Below are positions 1 to 9,053 of a DNA stretch of 64,000 nt, piece by piece. The stretch's first letter is position 1; the number at the start of each line of letters is the position of its first letter. The position numbers were made by a program, and so were the translations under genes. The DNA comes from Streptomyces sp. SAJ15 (lineage in GTDB: Bacteria; Actinomycetota; Actinomycetes; Streptomycetales; Streptomycetaceae). The notes under the pieces were generated by a model. It was given only the letters and a program-made list of their open reading frames with translations, did not search any database and was not told where the DNA came from. The stretch covers positions 124,001 through 188,000 of the forward strand of contig NZ_NISY01000003.1 of the NCBI RefSeq assembly GCF_007595705.1. Reading direction: 5' to 3'.

Positions 1-1665
1 GGCCGTGGCGCCCGGCTCGCGGGTCACCACCACCTCGTGGCCCTTGGCCCTGATCCACTCAGCCAGGGCACGCACCTGCGTGGACTTGCCCGCTCCGTCG
101 CCGCCCTCCAGGACGATGAAGAAGCCTCCGGAGGCCGGGCCCTCCGTCGGGTCCCCGCCGAAGAGTGCCTCGCGCAGATCGCGCCGCAGCGGCACGCCCT
201 GCCGGTCGTCGGTCTTGCCGAGCACCAGGGCCGCGACCGGCAGCAGCAGCGCGCCGACCAGCATGAGGGTGAAGGCGGCGCCGCCGTGGGCGAAAACGAA
301 GTCGCCGTTGACCAGCCGGTGCGGGCCGATGGCGGCGGCGAGCAGCGGCGCGGCGACCGCGCCGAGGCCCACGAAGACGCGTACGACGGCCTGGAGATGC
401 TCGGTCATCCGGGCCCGGCGCGGCTCCTCGACCTCCTGGTCCAGCAGCGCGTGGCCGATCTGCGCCGCGACACCGGCCGACAGCCCGGCCAGCGCGGTGA
501 TCAGCAGCACGGTCGCGCCGTCGTGGACCAGGCCCGCCGCCAGCAGCGACAGACCGGTCAGCGCGAGGGACAGCGAGAGCAGCCGCCGCCGCGACAGGCC
601 GGGCAGCACCTTGGGGGCCGTGCGGATGCCGACCACCGGGCCGCCGCTGAGGGCGAGCACCAGCAGCGAGAAGGCGACGGGGCCGCCGCCGATGTCGACG
701 GCCTGAAGCGCGGAGACGCCCACGGCCGCCGCGATCGCCCCGGCGATGGCGCCGCAGGCCAGCACCAGGTGCGGCACGGCTCCCGTACGGCCCTTCTCCG
801 GGCCGAGCCGACCGTCGGGACCGGGCACGGCGGCCCGTGGGCGACGCAGCCCCTCCAGCGGGGAGCGCGGGCGGGGCGTCTGGGCGCTGGGCAGCTCCAG
901 GAAGCAGACGGCCGTGATCGCGGCCGCGAAGAGCCCGGCCGCCCCGTAGGAGGCGATGGCCGCCTGGTGGGTGTGGAACCACGCGATGCCGGAGCCCAGC
1001 AGGTTCCCGAAGAGCGTGGCGGCCATCAGGCCGACGGCCGCCAGCGGCAGCGAGATGAAGGTCGTCCGGAGCCAGAGCCGGCGCAGCGCGTCGAGGTGGT
1101 CCGGCAGCGGGCGCACGGCCGCACCCTCGGCGGGCGGCGCGGGCAGCAGCCCGGGCGCCGCGCCGTCCTTGGCCACCGTCCAGCAGCGCTCGGCGGCTCC
1201 GCTGACGAACGCGGTGACCAGCAGCCAGACCAGGGCGTTGCCCGGGGTCCAGTCGATCCACAGCGGTGCGATGACGAACAGCACCAGCCGCAGCCCATCC
1301 GCGCCGATCATGGTCCAGCGGCGGTCGAGCGGACCGGACGGACCGATGAGCGAGGAGAGCGGGCCGAGCAGCACCGCCCCGAAGAGCACGGTCGAGAAGA
1401 GCCGTACGGCCAGCAGCGCGGCGACGGCGAAGGCCGCGCCCCGGTAGCCGCCTCCGAAGGAGCCCGAGGCGACCGCGGACTGGAGCGACAGCAACATGAG
1501 CACGAGCACCGCGAGCGCGTCCGCGGTACCGCTGACGAGCTGCGCGCTCCACAACCGCCGCAGCGGGGGGTAGCGCAACAGGGCACGCACCGCGCGCTCG
1601 CGCGAGTCCGCGGCTAGGGCGCCGGAGGTGGGAGTCACGTCCGTTGGCTGCTCGGCTCGTGTCAT
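1..1665 (-). CDS. tmk: MFS transporter-dTMP kinase fusion (3' end off window)
   Basis: Bifunctional membrane protein, of which 555 residues are visible. Residues about 25-450 form a 12-helix MFS-like hydrophobic domain. From about residue 510 a thymidylate kinase domain begins, with [16 protein letters not shown] as the P-loop and VVTREPGAT as the DRX-type dTMP-binding start; the rest lies left of the window. Thymidylate kinase phosphorylates dTMP to dTDP for DNA synthesis. In Streptomyces this fused form lies next to topA, as here. The ATG start follows a TAGGCT hexamer by 6 nt with no Shine-Dalgarno, so a leaderless mRNA is likely. The fusion is well supported; what the membrane domain transports is unknown. 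Confidence 0.9.
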   Translation of the reverse strand, partial: MTRAEQPTDVTPTSGALAADSRERAVRALLRYPPLRRLWSAQLVSGTADALAVLVLMLLSLQSAVASGSFGGGYRGAAFAVAALLAVRLFSTVLFGAVLLGPLSSLIGPSGPLDRRWTMIGADGLRLVLFVIAPLWIDWTPGNALVWLLVTAFVSGAAERCWTVAKDGAAPGLLPAPPAEGAAVRPLPDHLDALRRLWLRTTFISLPLAAVGLMAATLFGNLLGSGIAWFHTHQAAIASYGAAGLFAAAITAVCFLELPSAQTPRPRSPLEGLRRPRAAVPGPDGRLGPEKGRTGAVPHLVLACGAIAGAIAAAVGVSALQAVDIGGGPVAFSLLVLALSGGPVVGIRTAPKVLPGLSRRRLLSLSLALTGLSLLAAGLVHDGATVLLITALAGLSAGVAAQIGHALLDQEVEEPRRARMTEHLQAVVRVFVGLGAVAAPLLAAAIGPHRLVNGDFVFAHGGAAFTLMLVGALLLPVAALVLGKTDDRQGVPLRRDLREALFGGDPTEGPASGGFFIVLEGGDGAGKSTQVRALAEWIRAKGHEVVVTREPGATA

Positions 1666-1671
1666 CTCGCC

Positions 1672-1677
1672 AGCCTA
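1672..1677 (-). promoter_or_regulatory. -10 element of leaderless tmk promoter
   Basis: TAGGCT on the minus strand, 6 nt before the tmk ATG. The same hexamer and spacing precede nth, and with 7 nt the first ArsA-like ATPase gene and the PBP gene. No convincing -35 is visible. Transcription would start at or beside the A of ATG. Confidence 0.6.
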
Positions 1678-2070
1678 TCCGGATCGCGTGAACGCACGCG
1701 CCGCCCACCCGAACAGACGCCCGATCCGGCATACGCCCTCCGGGCACCGCCCCGACGCCCCTGCTCAGCCCCCGTCCCGGCGGTGTCGCGACCGGGGCTG
1801 AGCACCCCGTCGCGAGCGCCCTCCACCGCCCCCTGGAGACCCCGCCCGGCCGCCACCGAAGCCACAGCGCGCGGAGCCGGCGGCCCGAGGCCGCGGGCGC
1901 CGAGCCGGGTGCCGGACCGCGCGCCCGCGGGAACCGCGCTCCGCGCGGACGCGATCTTCGCCACACCCGCCGCGCGAGCGGCGAACGCGATGAACGGACG
2001 AGCGCCGCGACGGCCGCCGTCACCCGCGTCACCCGGGTCTCCCGCTACGTCTTCCGTCACGAAGATGTGG

Positions 2071-2097
2071 GAGAACCGGGAGAACCGGGAGAACCGG
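2071..2097. repeat. 9-bp tandem repeat x3
   Basis: Three perfect copies of GAGAACCGG, followed by a decayed fourth. Lies between tmk and topA. Confidence 0.9.
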
Positions 2098-2243
2098 GAA
2101 ACGCGACAGGCGGGCCGCGCGGGGCCGCCGCGAACCCCACCGGGCCCGGGCGGCCGACCGCGCGGGCCCGCCTGCTGTGCTCCTGCTCCGCGCTCCCGCG
2201 TACCTCGATACCTCAGTACGTGAGCGCCTGAGCTAGTGACCGC

Positions 2244-5102
2244 CTACTCGGCGTCGCTCGCGGTCGACGCCTTCGCCGCGGCGGCCTTCTTCGCCGTCGT
2301 GGTCTTCTTCGCCGCCGTCTTCTTGGCCGTGGTGGTCTTCTTCGCGGCGGTCTTCTTGGCCGCCGTCTTCTTCGCCGGGGCCTTCTTCGCGGCCGCCTTC
2401 TTGGTGGTCGCCTTCTTCGCCGTCTTCTTGGCCGGGCCCTTGGCGCGCTTCTCCGCCAGGAGCTCATAGCCGCGCTCGGGCGTGATCGTCTCGACGTCGT
2501 CGTCGCGGCGCAGCGTCGCGTTGGTCTCGCCGTCCGTGACGTACGGGCCGAAGCGACCGTCCTTGACCACCACCGGGCGCTCGCTGACCGGGTCGGTGCC
2601 CAGCTCCTTCAGCGGCGGCTTGGCGGCGGCACGCCCACGCTGCTTGGGCTGGGCGTAGATGGCCAGCGCCTCGTCGAGCGTGATCGTGAAGAGCTGCTCC
2701 TCGCGCTCCAGGGAGCGCGAGTCGGTGCCCTTCTTCAGATACGGGCCGTAGCGGCCGTTCTGCGCGGTGATCTCGACGCCCTCGGCGTCCTGGCCGACGA
2801 CGCGCGGGAGCGACATCAGACGCAGGGCGTCCTCAAGGGTGACGGTGTCCAGGGACATCGACTTGAAGAGCGAGGCGGTGCGCGGCTTGACCGCGTTCTT
2901 GCCCGTCTTCGGCGTGCCCTCGGGCAGCACCTCGGTGACGTACGGCCCGTAGCGGCCGTCCTTGGCCACGATCGGGTGGTGCGGCGCCTCGGGGTCGGTG
3001 CCCAGCACCCGCTCGCCGCTGGGCTTGGCCAGCAGCTCGTGGGCCAGCTCCACGGTCAGCTCGTCCGGCGGCAGGTCGTCCGGCACGTCGGCGCGCTGGC
3101 CGGCCTCGCCCTCGACCTCGGACGGCTTCTCCACGTACGGGCCATAGCGACCGACCCGCAGCACGATGCCGTCGCCGACCGGGAAGGAGGACACCTCGCG
3201 GGCGTCGATCGCGCCCAGGTCGGTGACGAGCTCCTTGAGGCCGCCCAGGTGGTCGCCGTCGCCGTTCCCGGCCTCGGCGGCGCCACCGGCGGCCTGGGCG
3301 CCCTGCGCGCTCTCACCGAAGTAGAAACGCTTCAGCCACGGCACGGCCTCGGCCTCGCCCCGCGCGATGCGGTCGAGGTCATCCTCCATCTTGGCGGTGA
3401 AGTCGTAGTCCACGAGCCGCCCGAAGTGCTTCTCCAGGAGGTTGACCACGGCGAAGCTCAGGAAGGACGGGACGAGCGCGGTGCCCTTCTTGAAGACGTA
3501 GCCGCGGTCGAGGATGGTGCCGATGATCGACGCGTACGTCGACGGGCGGCCGATCTCGCGCTCTTCGAGCTCCTTGACCAGCGAGGCCTCGGTGTAGCGG
3601 GCCGGCGGCTTGGTGGCGTGACCGTCGGCGGTGATCCGCTCGGCGGACAGCGCGGCGCCCTCGGCGACCTGCGGCAGGCGCCGCTCGCGGTCGTCAAGCT
3701 CGGCGTTCGGGTCGTCGGCGCCCTCGACGTACGCCTTCATGAACCCGTGGAAGGTGATCGTCTTGCCGGAGGCGGAGAACTCCGCGTCCCGCCCGTCGGC
3801 GGCCGTGCCGGCGATCTTGACGGTGACCGAGTTGCCGACCGCGTCCTTCATCTGAGAGGCGACGGTCCGCTTCCAGATCAGCTCGTAGAGGCGGAACTGG
3901 TCGCCGGTGAGCCCGGTCTCCGCCGGGGTGCGGAAGCGGTCGCCCGAGGGACGGATCGCCTCGTGCGCCTCCTGTGCGTTCTTGACCTTGCCCGCGTAGG
4001 AGCGGGGCTTCTCCGGCAGGTAGTCCGCCCCGTAGAGCTGCGTGACCTGCGCCCGCGCCGCCGCCACCGCGGTGTCGGAGAGCGTGGTGGAGTCGGTGCG
4101 CATATAGGTGATGAAGCCGTTCTCGTACAGCTTCTGCGCCACCTGCATGGTGGCCTTCGCGCCGAAGCCGAGCTTGCGGCTCGCCTCCTGCTGGAGGGTG
4201 GTCGTACGGAACGGGGCGTAGGGCGACCGGCGGTACGGCTTGGACTCGACCGACCGCACCGCGAACGGGCTCTCGGCGAGCGCCGCGGCCAGCGCGCGGG
4301 CACCGGCCTCGTCCAGGTGCAGGGCGTCGGTCTTGAGCTTGCCGTTCGGACCGAAGTCGCGGCCCTGGGCGACCCGGCGGCCGTCGACGGCCGCGAGGCG
4401 GGCGGTGAGGGTGCCCGGGTCGCTGGGGTCGCCGCCCCGGCCGGTGGCGAAGGTGCCGGTCAGGTCCCAGTACTCGGCGGAGCTGAAGGCGATGCGCTCG
4501 CGCTCCCGCTCGACGACGAGCCGGGTGGCCACCGACTGGACGCGGCCCGCCGACAGTCGCGGCATGACCTTCTTCCACAGCACCGGAGAGACCTCGTAGC
4601 CGTAGAGGCGGTCGAGGATCCGGCGGGTCTCCTGGGCGTCGACCAGGCGCTGGTTCAGCTCGCGCGGGTTGGCGACGGCCTCGCGGATCGCGTCCTTGGT
4701 GATCTCGTGGAAGACCATCCGGCGGACCGGGACCTTGGGCTTGAGCACCTCCTGGAGGTGCCAGGCGATGGCCTCGCCCTCGCGGTCCTCATCGGTGGCG
4801 AGGAAGAGCTCGTCGGAGTCGGCCAGCAGCTCCTTGAGCTTCTTGACCTGGCTGCGCTTGTCGGCGTTGACGACGTAGATCGGCTGGAAGTCGTGCTCGA
4901 CGTCCACGCCGAGCCGACGCACCTCACCGGTGTACTTCTCCGGCACCTCGGCGGCGCCGTTCGGCAGGTCGCGGATGTGCCCGACGCTGGCCTCGACGAC
5001 ATAGCCAGGGCCGAGGTAGCCCTTGATCGTCTTCGCCTTGGCAGGCGACTCGACGATGACGAGTCGGCGGCCGCCCTGTGCGGTCTCGCTGGTCGGGGAC
5101 AA
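2244..5102 (-). CDS. topA: DNA topoisomerase I
   Basis: Type IA topoisomerase, 952 aa, which relaxes negative supercoils by transient single-strand cleavage. The Toprim domain is at about residues 14-140 (RLVIVESPAKAKT; DEDREGEAIAWH). The catalytic tyrosine is in TYMRTDSTT near residue 333. Four RYGPY/RFGPY-type repeats in the C-terminal half are typical of actinobacterial TopA, which lacks zinc fingers. The last 64 residues are almost only Ala, Lys and Thr (PAKKTAKK type), a histone-H1-like DNA-binding tail. The start codon is TTG, with GGAGAGAAG upstream; VESPAKAKTIKGYLGPGY follows at the expected distance. It lies upstream of tmk in the same orientation, separated by a long gap. Confidence 0.97.
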   Translation of the reverse strand: MSPTSETAQGGRRLVIVESPAKAKTIKGYLGPGYVVEASVGHIRDLPNGAAEVPEKYTGEVRRLGVDVEHDFQPIYVVNADKRSQVKKLKELLADSDELFLATDEDREGEAIAWHLQEVLKPKVPVRRMVFHEITKDAIREAVANPRELNQRLVDAQETRRILDRLYGYEVSPVLWKKVMPRLSAGRVQSVATRLVVERERERIAFSSAEYWDLTGTFATGRGGDPSDPGTLTARLAAVDGRRVAQGRDFGPNGKLKTDALHLDEAGARALAAALAESPFAVRSVESKPYRRSPYAPFRTTTLQQEASRKLGFGAKATMQVAQKLYENGFITYMRTDSTTLSDTAVAAARAQVTQLYGADYLPEKPRSYAGKVKNAQEAHEAIRPSGDRFRTPAETGLTGDQFRLYELIWKRTVASQMKDAVGNSVTVKIAGTAADGRDAEFSASGKTITFHGFMKAYVEGADDPNAELDDRERRLPQVAEGAALSAERITADGHATKPPARYTEASLVKELEEREIGRPSTYASIIGTILDRGYVFKKGTALVPSFLSFAVVNLLEKHFGRLVDYDFTAKMEDDLDRIARGEAEAVPWLKRFYFGESAQGAQAAGGAAEAGNGDGDHLGGLKELVTDLGAIDAREVSSFPVGDGIVLRVGRYGPYVEKPSEVEGEAGQRADVPDDLPPDELTVELAHELLAKPSGERVLGTDPEAPHHPIVAKDGRYGPYVTEVLPEGTPKTGKNAVKPRTASLFKSMSLDTVTLEDALRLMSLPRVVGQDAEGVEITAQNGRYGPYLKKGTDSRSLEREEQLFTITLDEALAIYAQPKQRGRAAAKPPLKELGTDPVSERPVVVKDGRFGPYVTDGETNATLRRDDDVETITPERGYELLAEKRAKGPAKKTAKKATTKKAAAKKAPAKKTAAKKTAAKKTTTAKKTAAKKTTTAKKAAAAKASTASDAE

Positions 5103-5298
5103 CTTCGCTCTTCTCTCCGGTCGACGCTCGGTGAACGGGCCCAGTACGGCACCGTGTCATTGCGGTGACGCTGCGGAGTGTGACGGTACATCCCGCCCCC
5201 GTGTCAAACGGAAAAAGCCCACAACGCCACTCGAACGGTAACCCGACAAGCGTCCTGTCTGCCGCCCGGACCGACACACCGCCCCGCGGTGCCCGGCG

Positions 5299-5496
5299 TC
5301 AGGCGCAACCGAGATACCAGATTCCGCCGCCCAGCGCGGCGACCCCGGCGAGAAGGGAGACGATGGCTCCGGTGACGGGGCGCACGCCCTCCGCGACCGG
5401 TGCCCGACCGTGCACGCGCACCCCCGTCCACAGCAGCAACGCGGCGCCGAACAGCACGAACGCCGTCCCGGCGAAGACCGCGGGTCCACTCTCCAT
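5299..5496 (-). CDS. Small two-helix membrane protein
   Basis: Predicted 65-aa protein starting MESGPAVFAGTAFVLFGAALL. Hydrophobic segments lie at about residues 4-22 and 38-60, separated by a basic loop, so it probably spans the membrane twice. I recognise no motif. It sits just upstream of topA in the same direction, where Streptomyces genomes usually carry a small membrane protein. A GTG 36 nt upstream (5532) with GAGG before it is an alternative start; the ATG at 5496 follows CACGCT by 7 nt. Function unknown. Confidence 0.65.
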   Translation of the reverse strand: MESGPAVFAGTAFVLFGAALLLWTGVRVHGRAPVAEGVRPVTGAIVSLLAGVAALGGGIWYLGCA

Positions 5497-5684
5497 GGCC
5501 GAAAGCGTGCCACCCGCAGAAGGCCGCGACACGAACCTCGGGTGAACGGCGTGTCACGTCTTGTCACATCTTGGCCAAGCCTGAACCCTCCCTCGACCGC
5601 CCCGTCTCGACGACTGCGCCATTGGTGACCAATCGGGATTTTTTCTGATTTTTATCTGGTGACGTAAGCCTCGAATCGATTTCA

Positions 5685-5700
5685 GTCACGCTTGCGTGAC
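5685..5700. promoter_or_regulatory. Inverted repeat, operator-like
   Basis: Perfect 7-bp inverted repeat GTCACGC-tt-GCGTGAC beside the AT-rich patch. Too short-looped to be a terminator, so a dimeric regulator site is plausible. Confidence 0.4.
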
Positions 5701-5812
5701 CCTCCGTGGCCGATTCGGTCGGGGCCGGGGGCGCACGGTGGCATCCGGCGGTACGCGGTATGCGCCGGGCGGCACAGGAGGGTGCACCGCGTACGCCGTA
5801 GAGGCAGCGGCC

Positions 5813-5858
5813 GTGGAGCCGTCGACGCGCTGGTCGTGGAACCGTCGACGCGCTGGTC
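5813..5858. repeat. 23-bp tandem duplication
   Basis: Two adjacent 23-bp copies (5813-5835 and 5836-5858) around the core CCGTCGACGCGCTGGTC. They differ at one base. Confidence 0.85.
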
Positions 5859-5906
5859 GTCGTCGCGCCCGGCAACCAGCCGCCGTCCGGCCCGGTGTCG
5901 CCGAAC

Positions 5907-6013
5907 GGCGAAGGGCCGCGAAGGCGAAGGGCCGCGAAGGGCGAACGGCGAAGGGCGACGAACGGCGGCTAAGGGTGAAGGGCGGCGAAGGGCGGCGAAG
6001 GGCGAAGGGCGGG
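5907..6013. repeat. Degenerate GCGAAGGG array
   Basis: About ten imperfect copies of (G)GCGAAGGG/GCGAACGG, with spacer variants, ending directly at the stop codon of the methyltransferase gene. Confidence 0.75.
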
Positions 6014-6015
6014 GC

Positions 6016-7560
6016 TTAGGTGGCGTCCACCGGGACCAGGAAGCCCTGCTCGACCAGGAGCCGTATCGACGCCGGCGTGCGATCCCGCAGCAGCACCGCG
6101 TCCTCGCCGATGAGCTGGGAGATGGCGTCCAGAATGCGACCCGCGCTCAGCGTCCCGTCGCACACTCCGGCGAAGCCCGCGCCGACCGTGTCGACCTTCG
6201 TCGCCCGCCGCATGCCGCGGTTCTGCCGCAGCACCACGTGCTCCGGGTCCTCCGCTCCGGGCAGCCCGACCTGCTCCTGCACGACCTCGTCGGCCAGCCG
6301 GAAGCGCCCGGCGAGCAGCGCCGCGTCGTCGTGCGTCCGCAGGAAGTCCTGCCGGTCGAAGTGGGCGGCGACGGCTCCGCCGAGCGGCTGCTCGACGGGG
6401 TGCGGCCACTCCTCCACCGTCACCGAGGGGCGCTCCGCGCCCGACTTGCGCAGCGTGATCCAGCCAAATCCGACCGCCTTCGTCTTGCGGGCCTCGAACT
6501 CCTCCAGCCAGGCGTCGTAGCGGGCCGCGTACCGCGCGGGGTCGCCGAGGTGGTCGCCGGCGTCGCGCAGCCACAGCTCGGCGTACTGCGTGACGTCCTG
6601 CACCTCGCGCTGCACGATCCAGGCGTCGCAGCCGCTGGGTACCCAGGACCGCAGCCGGTCGTGCCAGTCCTCGCCTTCGACGTGCTGCCAGTTGGCCAGC
6701 AGCTGGCACCAGCCGCCGTCGTTGAGGTGGGCGGCGGACTGCCGCACCAGCGACTCGCACAGCGCGTCCCCGCCCAGTCCCCCGTCCCGGTAGACGAGCC
6801 GGGCGCCGGGAGAGATGACGAAGGGCGGGTTGGACACGATGAGGTCGTACGTCTCCTCACCGACTGGCTCGAAGAGCGAGCCCTCCCGGAAGTCGGCCTC
6901 GGGGGCGCCCGACAGAGCCAGCGTCAGCCGCGCGATGTGCAGCGCGCGGGGGTTGAGGTCGGTGGCGGTGACCCGCGTGGCGTGCTGGGCGGCGTGCAGC
7001 GCCTGGATGCCGGAGCCGGTGCCGAGGTCGAGCGCCTTCGCCACAGGGGTGCGGACGGTGATGCCGGCGAGGGTGGTGGAGGCGCCGCCGACACCGAGGA
7101 CGAGCTGCGAGCGGTCCACGTCCGTGCGGTGGCCGCCGATGCCTCCGGCGCCGCCGACCGCGCAGCCCAGGTCGGAGACGATCCACCAGTCCTGGCCCTC
7201 CGGCCCTCCGTACGGACGGATGTCGACGACCGCCCGTACGCCCTCCCCCGACGGGACCGGCGCGGGCGCCAGCCAACCGTCGGCGAGGCAGTCCGCGACG
7301 GGCAGCACGGCGCCCGCGCGATCCCGCGGAACCGCCTCCTGGAGCAGGAAGAGCCGCACCAGCGTCTCCAACGGGCCGCCGCCACGCGTGGCGCGCTCGG
7401 CCGGAACGGTCTCGGCTCGCGCGAGGGCGGCGTAGGCGGGCGCGCCCAGCAGGTCGAGCAGGCCGTCGGCGGTGAAGTCGGCCGCCAGCAGCGCGTCCCG
7501 GAGACGGGCGGTGCGCGCGGGGTCAGGGGACGGCAGGCGGCTGGACAGGTGCGTACTCAC
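6016..7560 (-). CDS. Class I SAM-dependent methyltransferase (DUF7059/HemK-like)
   Basis: A 514-aa protein. An N-terminal helical region (about 1-150; DUF7059-like) precedes a Rossmann methyltransferase domain. SAM-binding motif I is LDLGTGSGIQALHAA near residue 172, and NPPF (VSNPPFVIS) near 242. The NPPF motif is typical of enzymes that methylate amide or amine nitrogen, such as the release-factor glutamine methyltransferases; the real substrate is not known. The start is GTG (VSTHLSSRLPSPDP). An upstream extension is possible but has unrelated composition. It stands alone, between the topA region and a lipoprotein gene. Confidence 0.85.
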   Translation of the reverse strand: MSTHLSSRLPSPDPARTARLRDALLAADFTADGLLDLLGAPAYAALARAETVPAERATRGGGPLETLVRLFLLQEAVPRDRAGAVLPVADCLADGWLAPAPVPSGEGVRAVVDIRPYGGPEGQDWWIVSDLGCAVGGAGGIGGHRTDVDRSQLVLGVGGASTTLAGITVRTPVAKALDLGTGSGIQALHAAQHATRVTATDLNPRALHIARLTLALSGAPEADFREGSLFEPVGEETYDLIVSNPPFVISPGARLVYRDGGLGGDALCESLVRQSAAHLNDGGWCQLLANWQHVEGEDWHDRLRSWVPSGCDAWIVQREVQDVTQYAELWLRDAGDHLGDPARYAARYDAWLEEFEARKTKAVGFGWITLRKSGAERPSVTVEEWPHPVEQPLGGAVAAHFDRQDFLRTHDDAALLAGRFRLADEVVQEQVGLPGAEDPEHVVLRQNRGMRRATKVDTVGAGFAGVCDGTLSAGRILDAISQLIGEDAVLLRDRTPASIRLLVEQGFLVPVDAT

Positions 7561-8281
7561 GGACCCATTGTCAGGGCAACCGCCGACAATCAGCGACGAC
7601 GCGGTCGACATGGGCCAGGACGGGCGTACGCGGCGAGACTCTTGGGACTCGAACGGCGACCGCGACCGACCACCGCGACCGACCACGGGTGCTCTGATGA
7701 AGCGGAGGCGAACACCGACGCGCGGCGATCGGTGGCCGCCTCGGCGGCCGTCGGGCGTCGGCCGTCGGCTGGGGCACCGCCGTACGCGATGACGCGCGAG
7801 GCCGCCGCCCACAGGCTCCGATCCCGACGCGCCTCCCCAGACGCCGCCGTGACCCCAGACGCCGCCGACCCGAAGGGCTTCGGCCCGAAGGGCGTCGATC
7901 CGAACGGCCTCGGCCCGAACGGCGTCGGTGCGCACACGGCCATCCGGGCAGTACCGCGACACCGCTCGGGGCGCGATGCCGGACGCGCGACACCGCGCGG
8001 TACGTCAGCGGTACGCGACAGTGGTGCGCGAGAACGGACGACCCACGCCCGCGCGGGTGCGCCACACCGCCCGGGTAGGGCGCACCGCACAGGGGCGCGG
8101 CGCCGCCACGTCGGTCACCACGCCCGCCGTCACGTCCGCCGGCATGGCCGACCGCATGGCCGACCACATGGCCGCGACGGCGTGCGACCGCGGTGGCAGC
8201 GTGCACGCGGCGCGGCCCCGCGGCGCCACAGCGCCACGGAACCCGCGGCGCTGGGGGACCCGCGGGGCCGCGAGCGTGGCG
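7561..8281. other. Intergenic gap of 720 bp, repeats only
   Basis: No credible gene. Open frames on both strands are Arg/Pro-rich GC artefacts. It contains a 15-bp x4 tandem repeat and, near 8143-8175, three copies of a 12-bp CATGGCCGACC-type unit. The promoter for the downstream methyltransferase should lie near 7565-7620. Confidence 0.55.
7870..7929. repeat. 15-bp tandem repeat x4
   Basis: Four consecutive 15-bp units of the form CCGAAGGGCnTCGnn / CCGAACGGCnTCGGn. The repeat keeps one frame open on each strand, which explains long spurious open frames here. Confidence 0.85.
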
Positions 8282-8854
8282 TCAGGAGCCGGCGGGCGCC
8301 GGAGTGGGCGTGCTGCGCTGGCAGCCGGTCTGCTTGGTCATCGCCTGGCCGATCTCGCCTTCCTGCAGCTTCTGCAGCGCCTCGTCACCCGACTGGCTGA
8401 TCGTCTTGAGCTCCTTGGCGATGCCGTTGAGCCCCTCGGCGAACTTCGCCTTGTCCGCGGCGTCCAGCTTGTCGACGGTCGTCTTGAGGTTCTGGTAGGC
8501 CTTGGCCGTTTCGTTGAGCTCCTTGACGGCCGCCTCCTTGGTCTTCTCGCCGTCGTCGACGGGCGGGGCGCCGGCCTTGTTCACGGCCTTGCCGAGCGCG
8601 GTGTAGGCGTCGGAGATCTTCTGGAAGGCCATCGAGTCCGTCTGCTGAAGCTTCTTGGCGTCCGGCTCGTCCTCGGCGTCCTGAATGGCGGCGTTGGCGC
8701 TCTGAATGCTCTTCAGGTGCGGCTGCGCCGCGTCGCAGAACGTCTTGGCCCAGTCGTTGACCTTGTCGCTCTTCTCGCTCTCGTCGTTGCAGCCGGTCAG
8801 CGCCAGTACGAGTGCCGCACCGCCGGACAGTGCCGCCGCAAGCTTCTTGTTCAC
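8282..8854 (-). CDS. Small secreted lipoprotein
   Basis: About 190 aa. A signal peptide with hydrophobic core LAAALSGGAALVLALTGC ends in a lipobox (LTGC), so Cys should be lipidated and the protein anchored outside the membrane. The mature part is Lys/Glu/Ala-rich and predicted largely helical, with no recognised enzyme motif, and ends in a Pro/Thr tail (STPTPAPAGS). The GTG start is chosen because GGAAGGGA lies about 9 nt upstream. An in-frame ATG 18 nt further up overlaps that ribosome site. It lies downstream of hppA in the same direction, beyond a terminator, so it is probably monocistronic. Function unknown. Confidence 0.85.
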   Translation of the reverse strand: MNKKLAAALSGGAALVLALTGCNDESEKSDKVNDWAKTFCDAAQPHLKSIQSANAAIQDAEDEPDAKKLQQTDSMAFQKISDAYTALGKAVNKAGAPPVDDGEKTKEAAVKELNETAKAYQNLKTTVDKLDAADKAKFAEGLNGIAKELKTISQSGDEALQKLQEGEIGQAMTKQTGCQRSTPTPAPAGS

Positions 8855-9008
8855 CGGATTGGTCCCTTCCATGGCTCTCGGCCCCGGAACATACACGTCT
8901 GAAGCGCGGCGGCCGTCAGTCGGGCATCTGGTACGACCACTTTTGAAGCCATTTGCACCAAGCCAGGTGTGTGATGGAACTCGTCATACGGACGGGCGGA
9001 AACAAACA

Positions 9009-9040
9009 GGCGGGCAGCGCGCCAATGCGCACTGCCCGCC
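9009..9040 (-). terminator. Intrinsic terminator of hppA
   Basis: GGCGGGCAG pairs with CTGCCCGCC around a GC-rich inner loop. On the minus strand it is followed by TGTTTGTTT, a T-rich tract that suits Rho-independent termination just after hppA. Confidence 0.8.
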
Positions 9041-9053
9041 CGCCGGTTGGAAC

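Larger units (their letters stand above)
1666..2243. other. Intergenic gap tmk-topA, no gene seen
   Basis: About 580 bp between the topA stop and the tmk start. Long open frames here lack a start with a ribosome site and resemble no known protein. The gap contains the 9-bp triplication listed separately and otherwise GC-rich sequence without a clear hairpin terminator for topA. Confidence 0.6.
5533..6015. other. Intergenic gap with AT-rich patch and repeats
   Basis: About 480 bp between two minus-strand genes. The right part is a degenerate GCGAAGGG-rich array after the methyltransferase stop. A perfect 23-bp duplication lies at 5813-5858 apart from one base. The left part (about 5620-5685) is the most AT-rich stretch in the area and probably carries the promoter of the small membrane protein gene. 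No gene is supported. Confidence 0.6.

Noticed and set aside
37..1617. Long plus-strand frame of 526 codons opposite tmk
   Set aside because: Antisense shadow of the MFS-kinase gene. The protein is Arg/Gly/Gln-rich with no known motif.
2236..2469. Phe/Ala-rich plus-strand frame resembling a membrane protein
   Set aside because: It is the antisense reading of the AAG/GCC-rich tail of topA.
2976..5168. 730-codon plus-strand frame opposite topA
   Set aside because: Shadow of topA caused by GC-rich third positions. Repetitive Leu/Gly/Val/Asp composition with no start signal.
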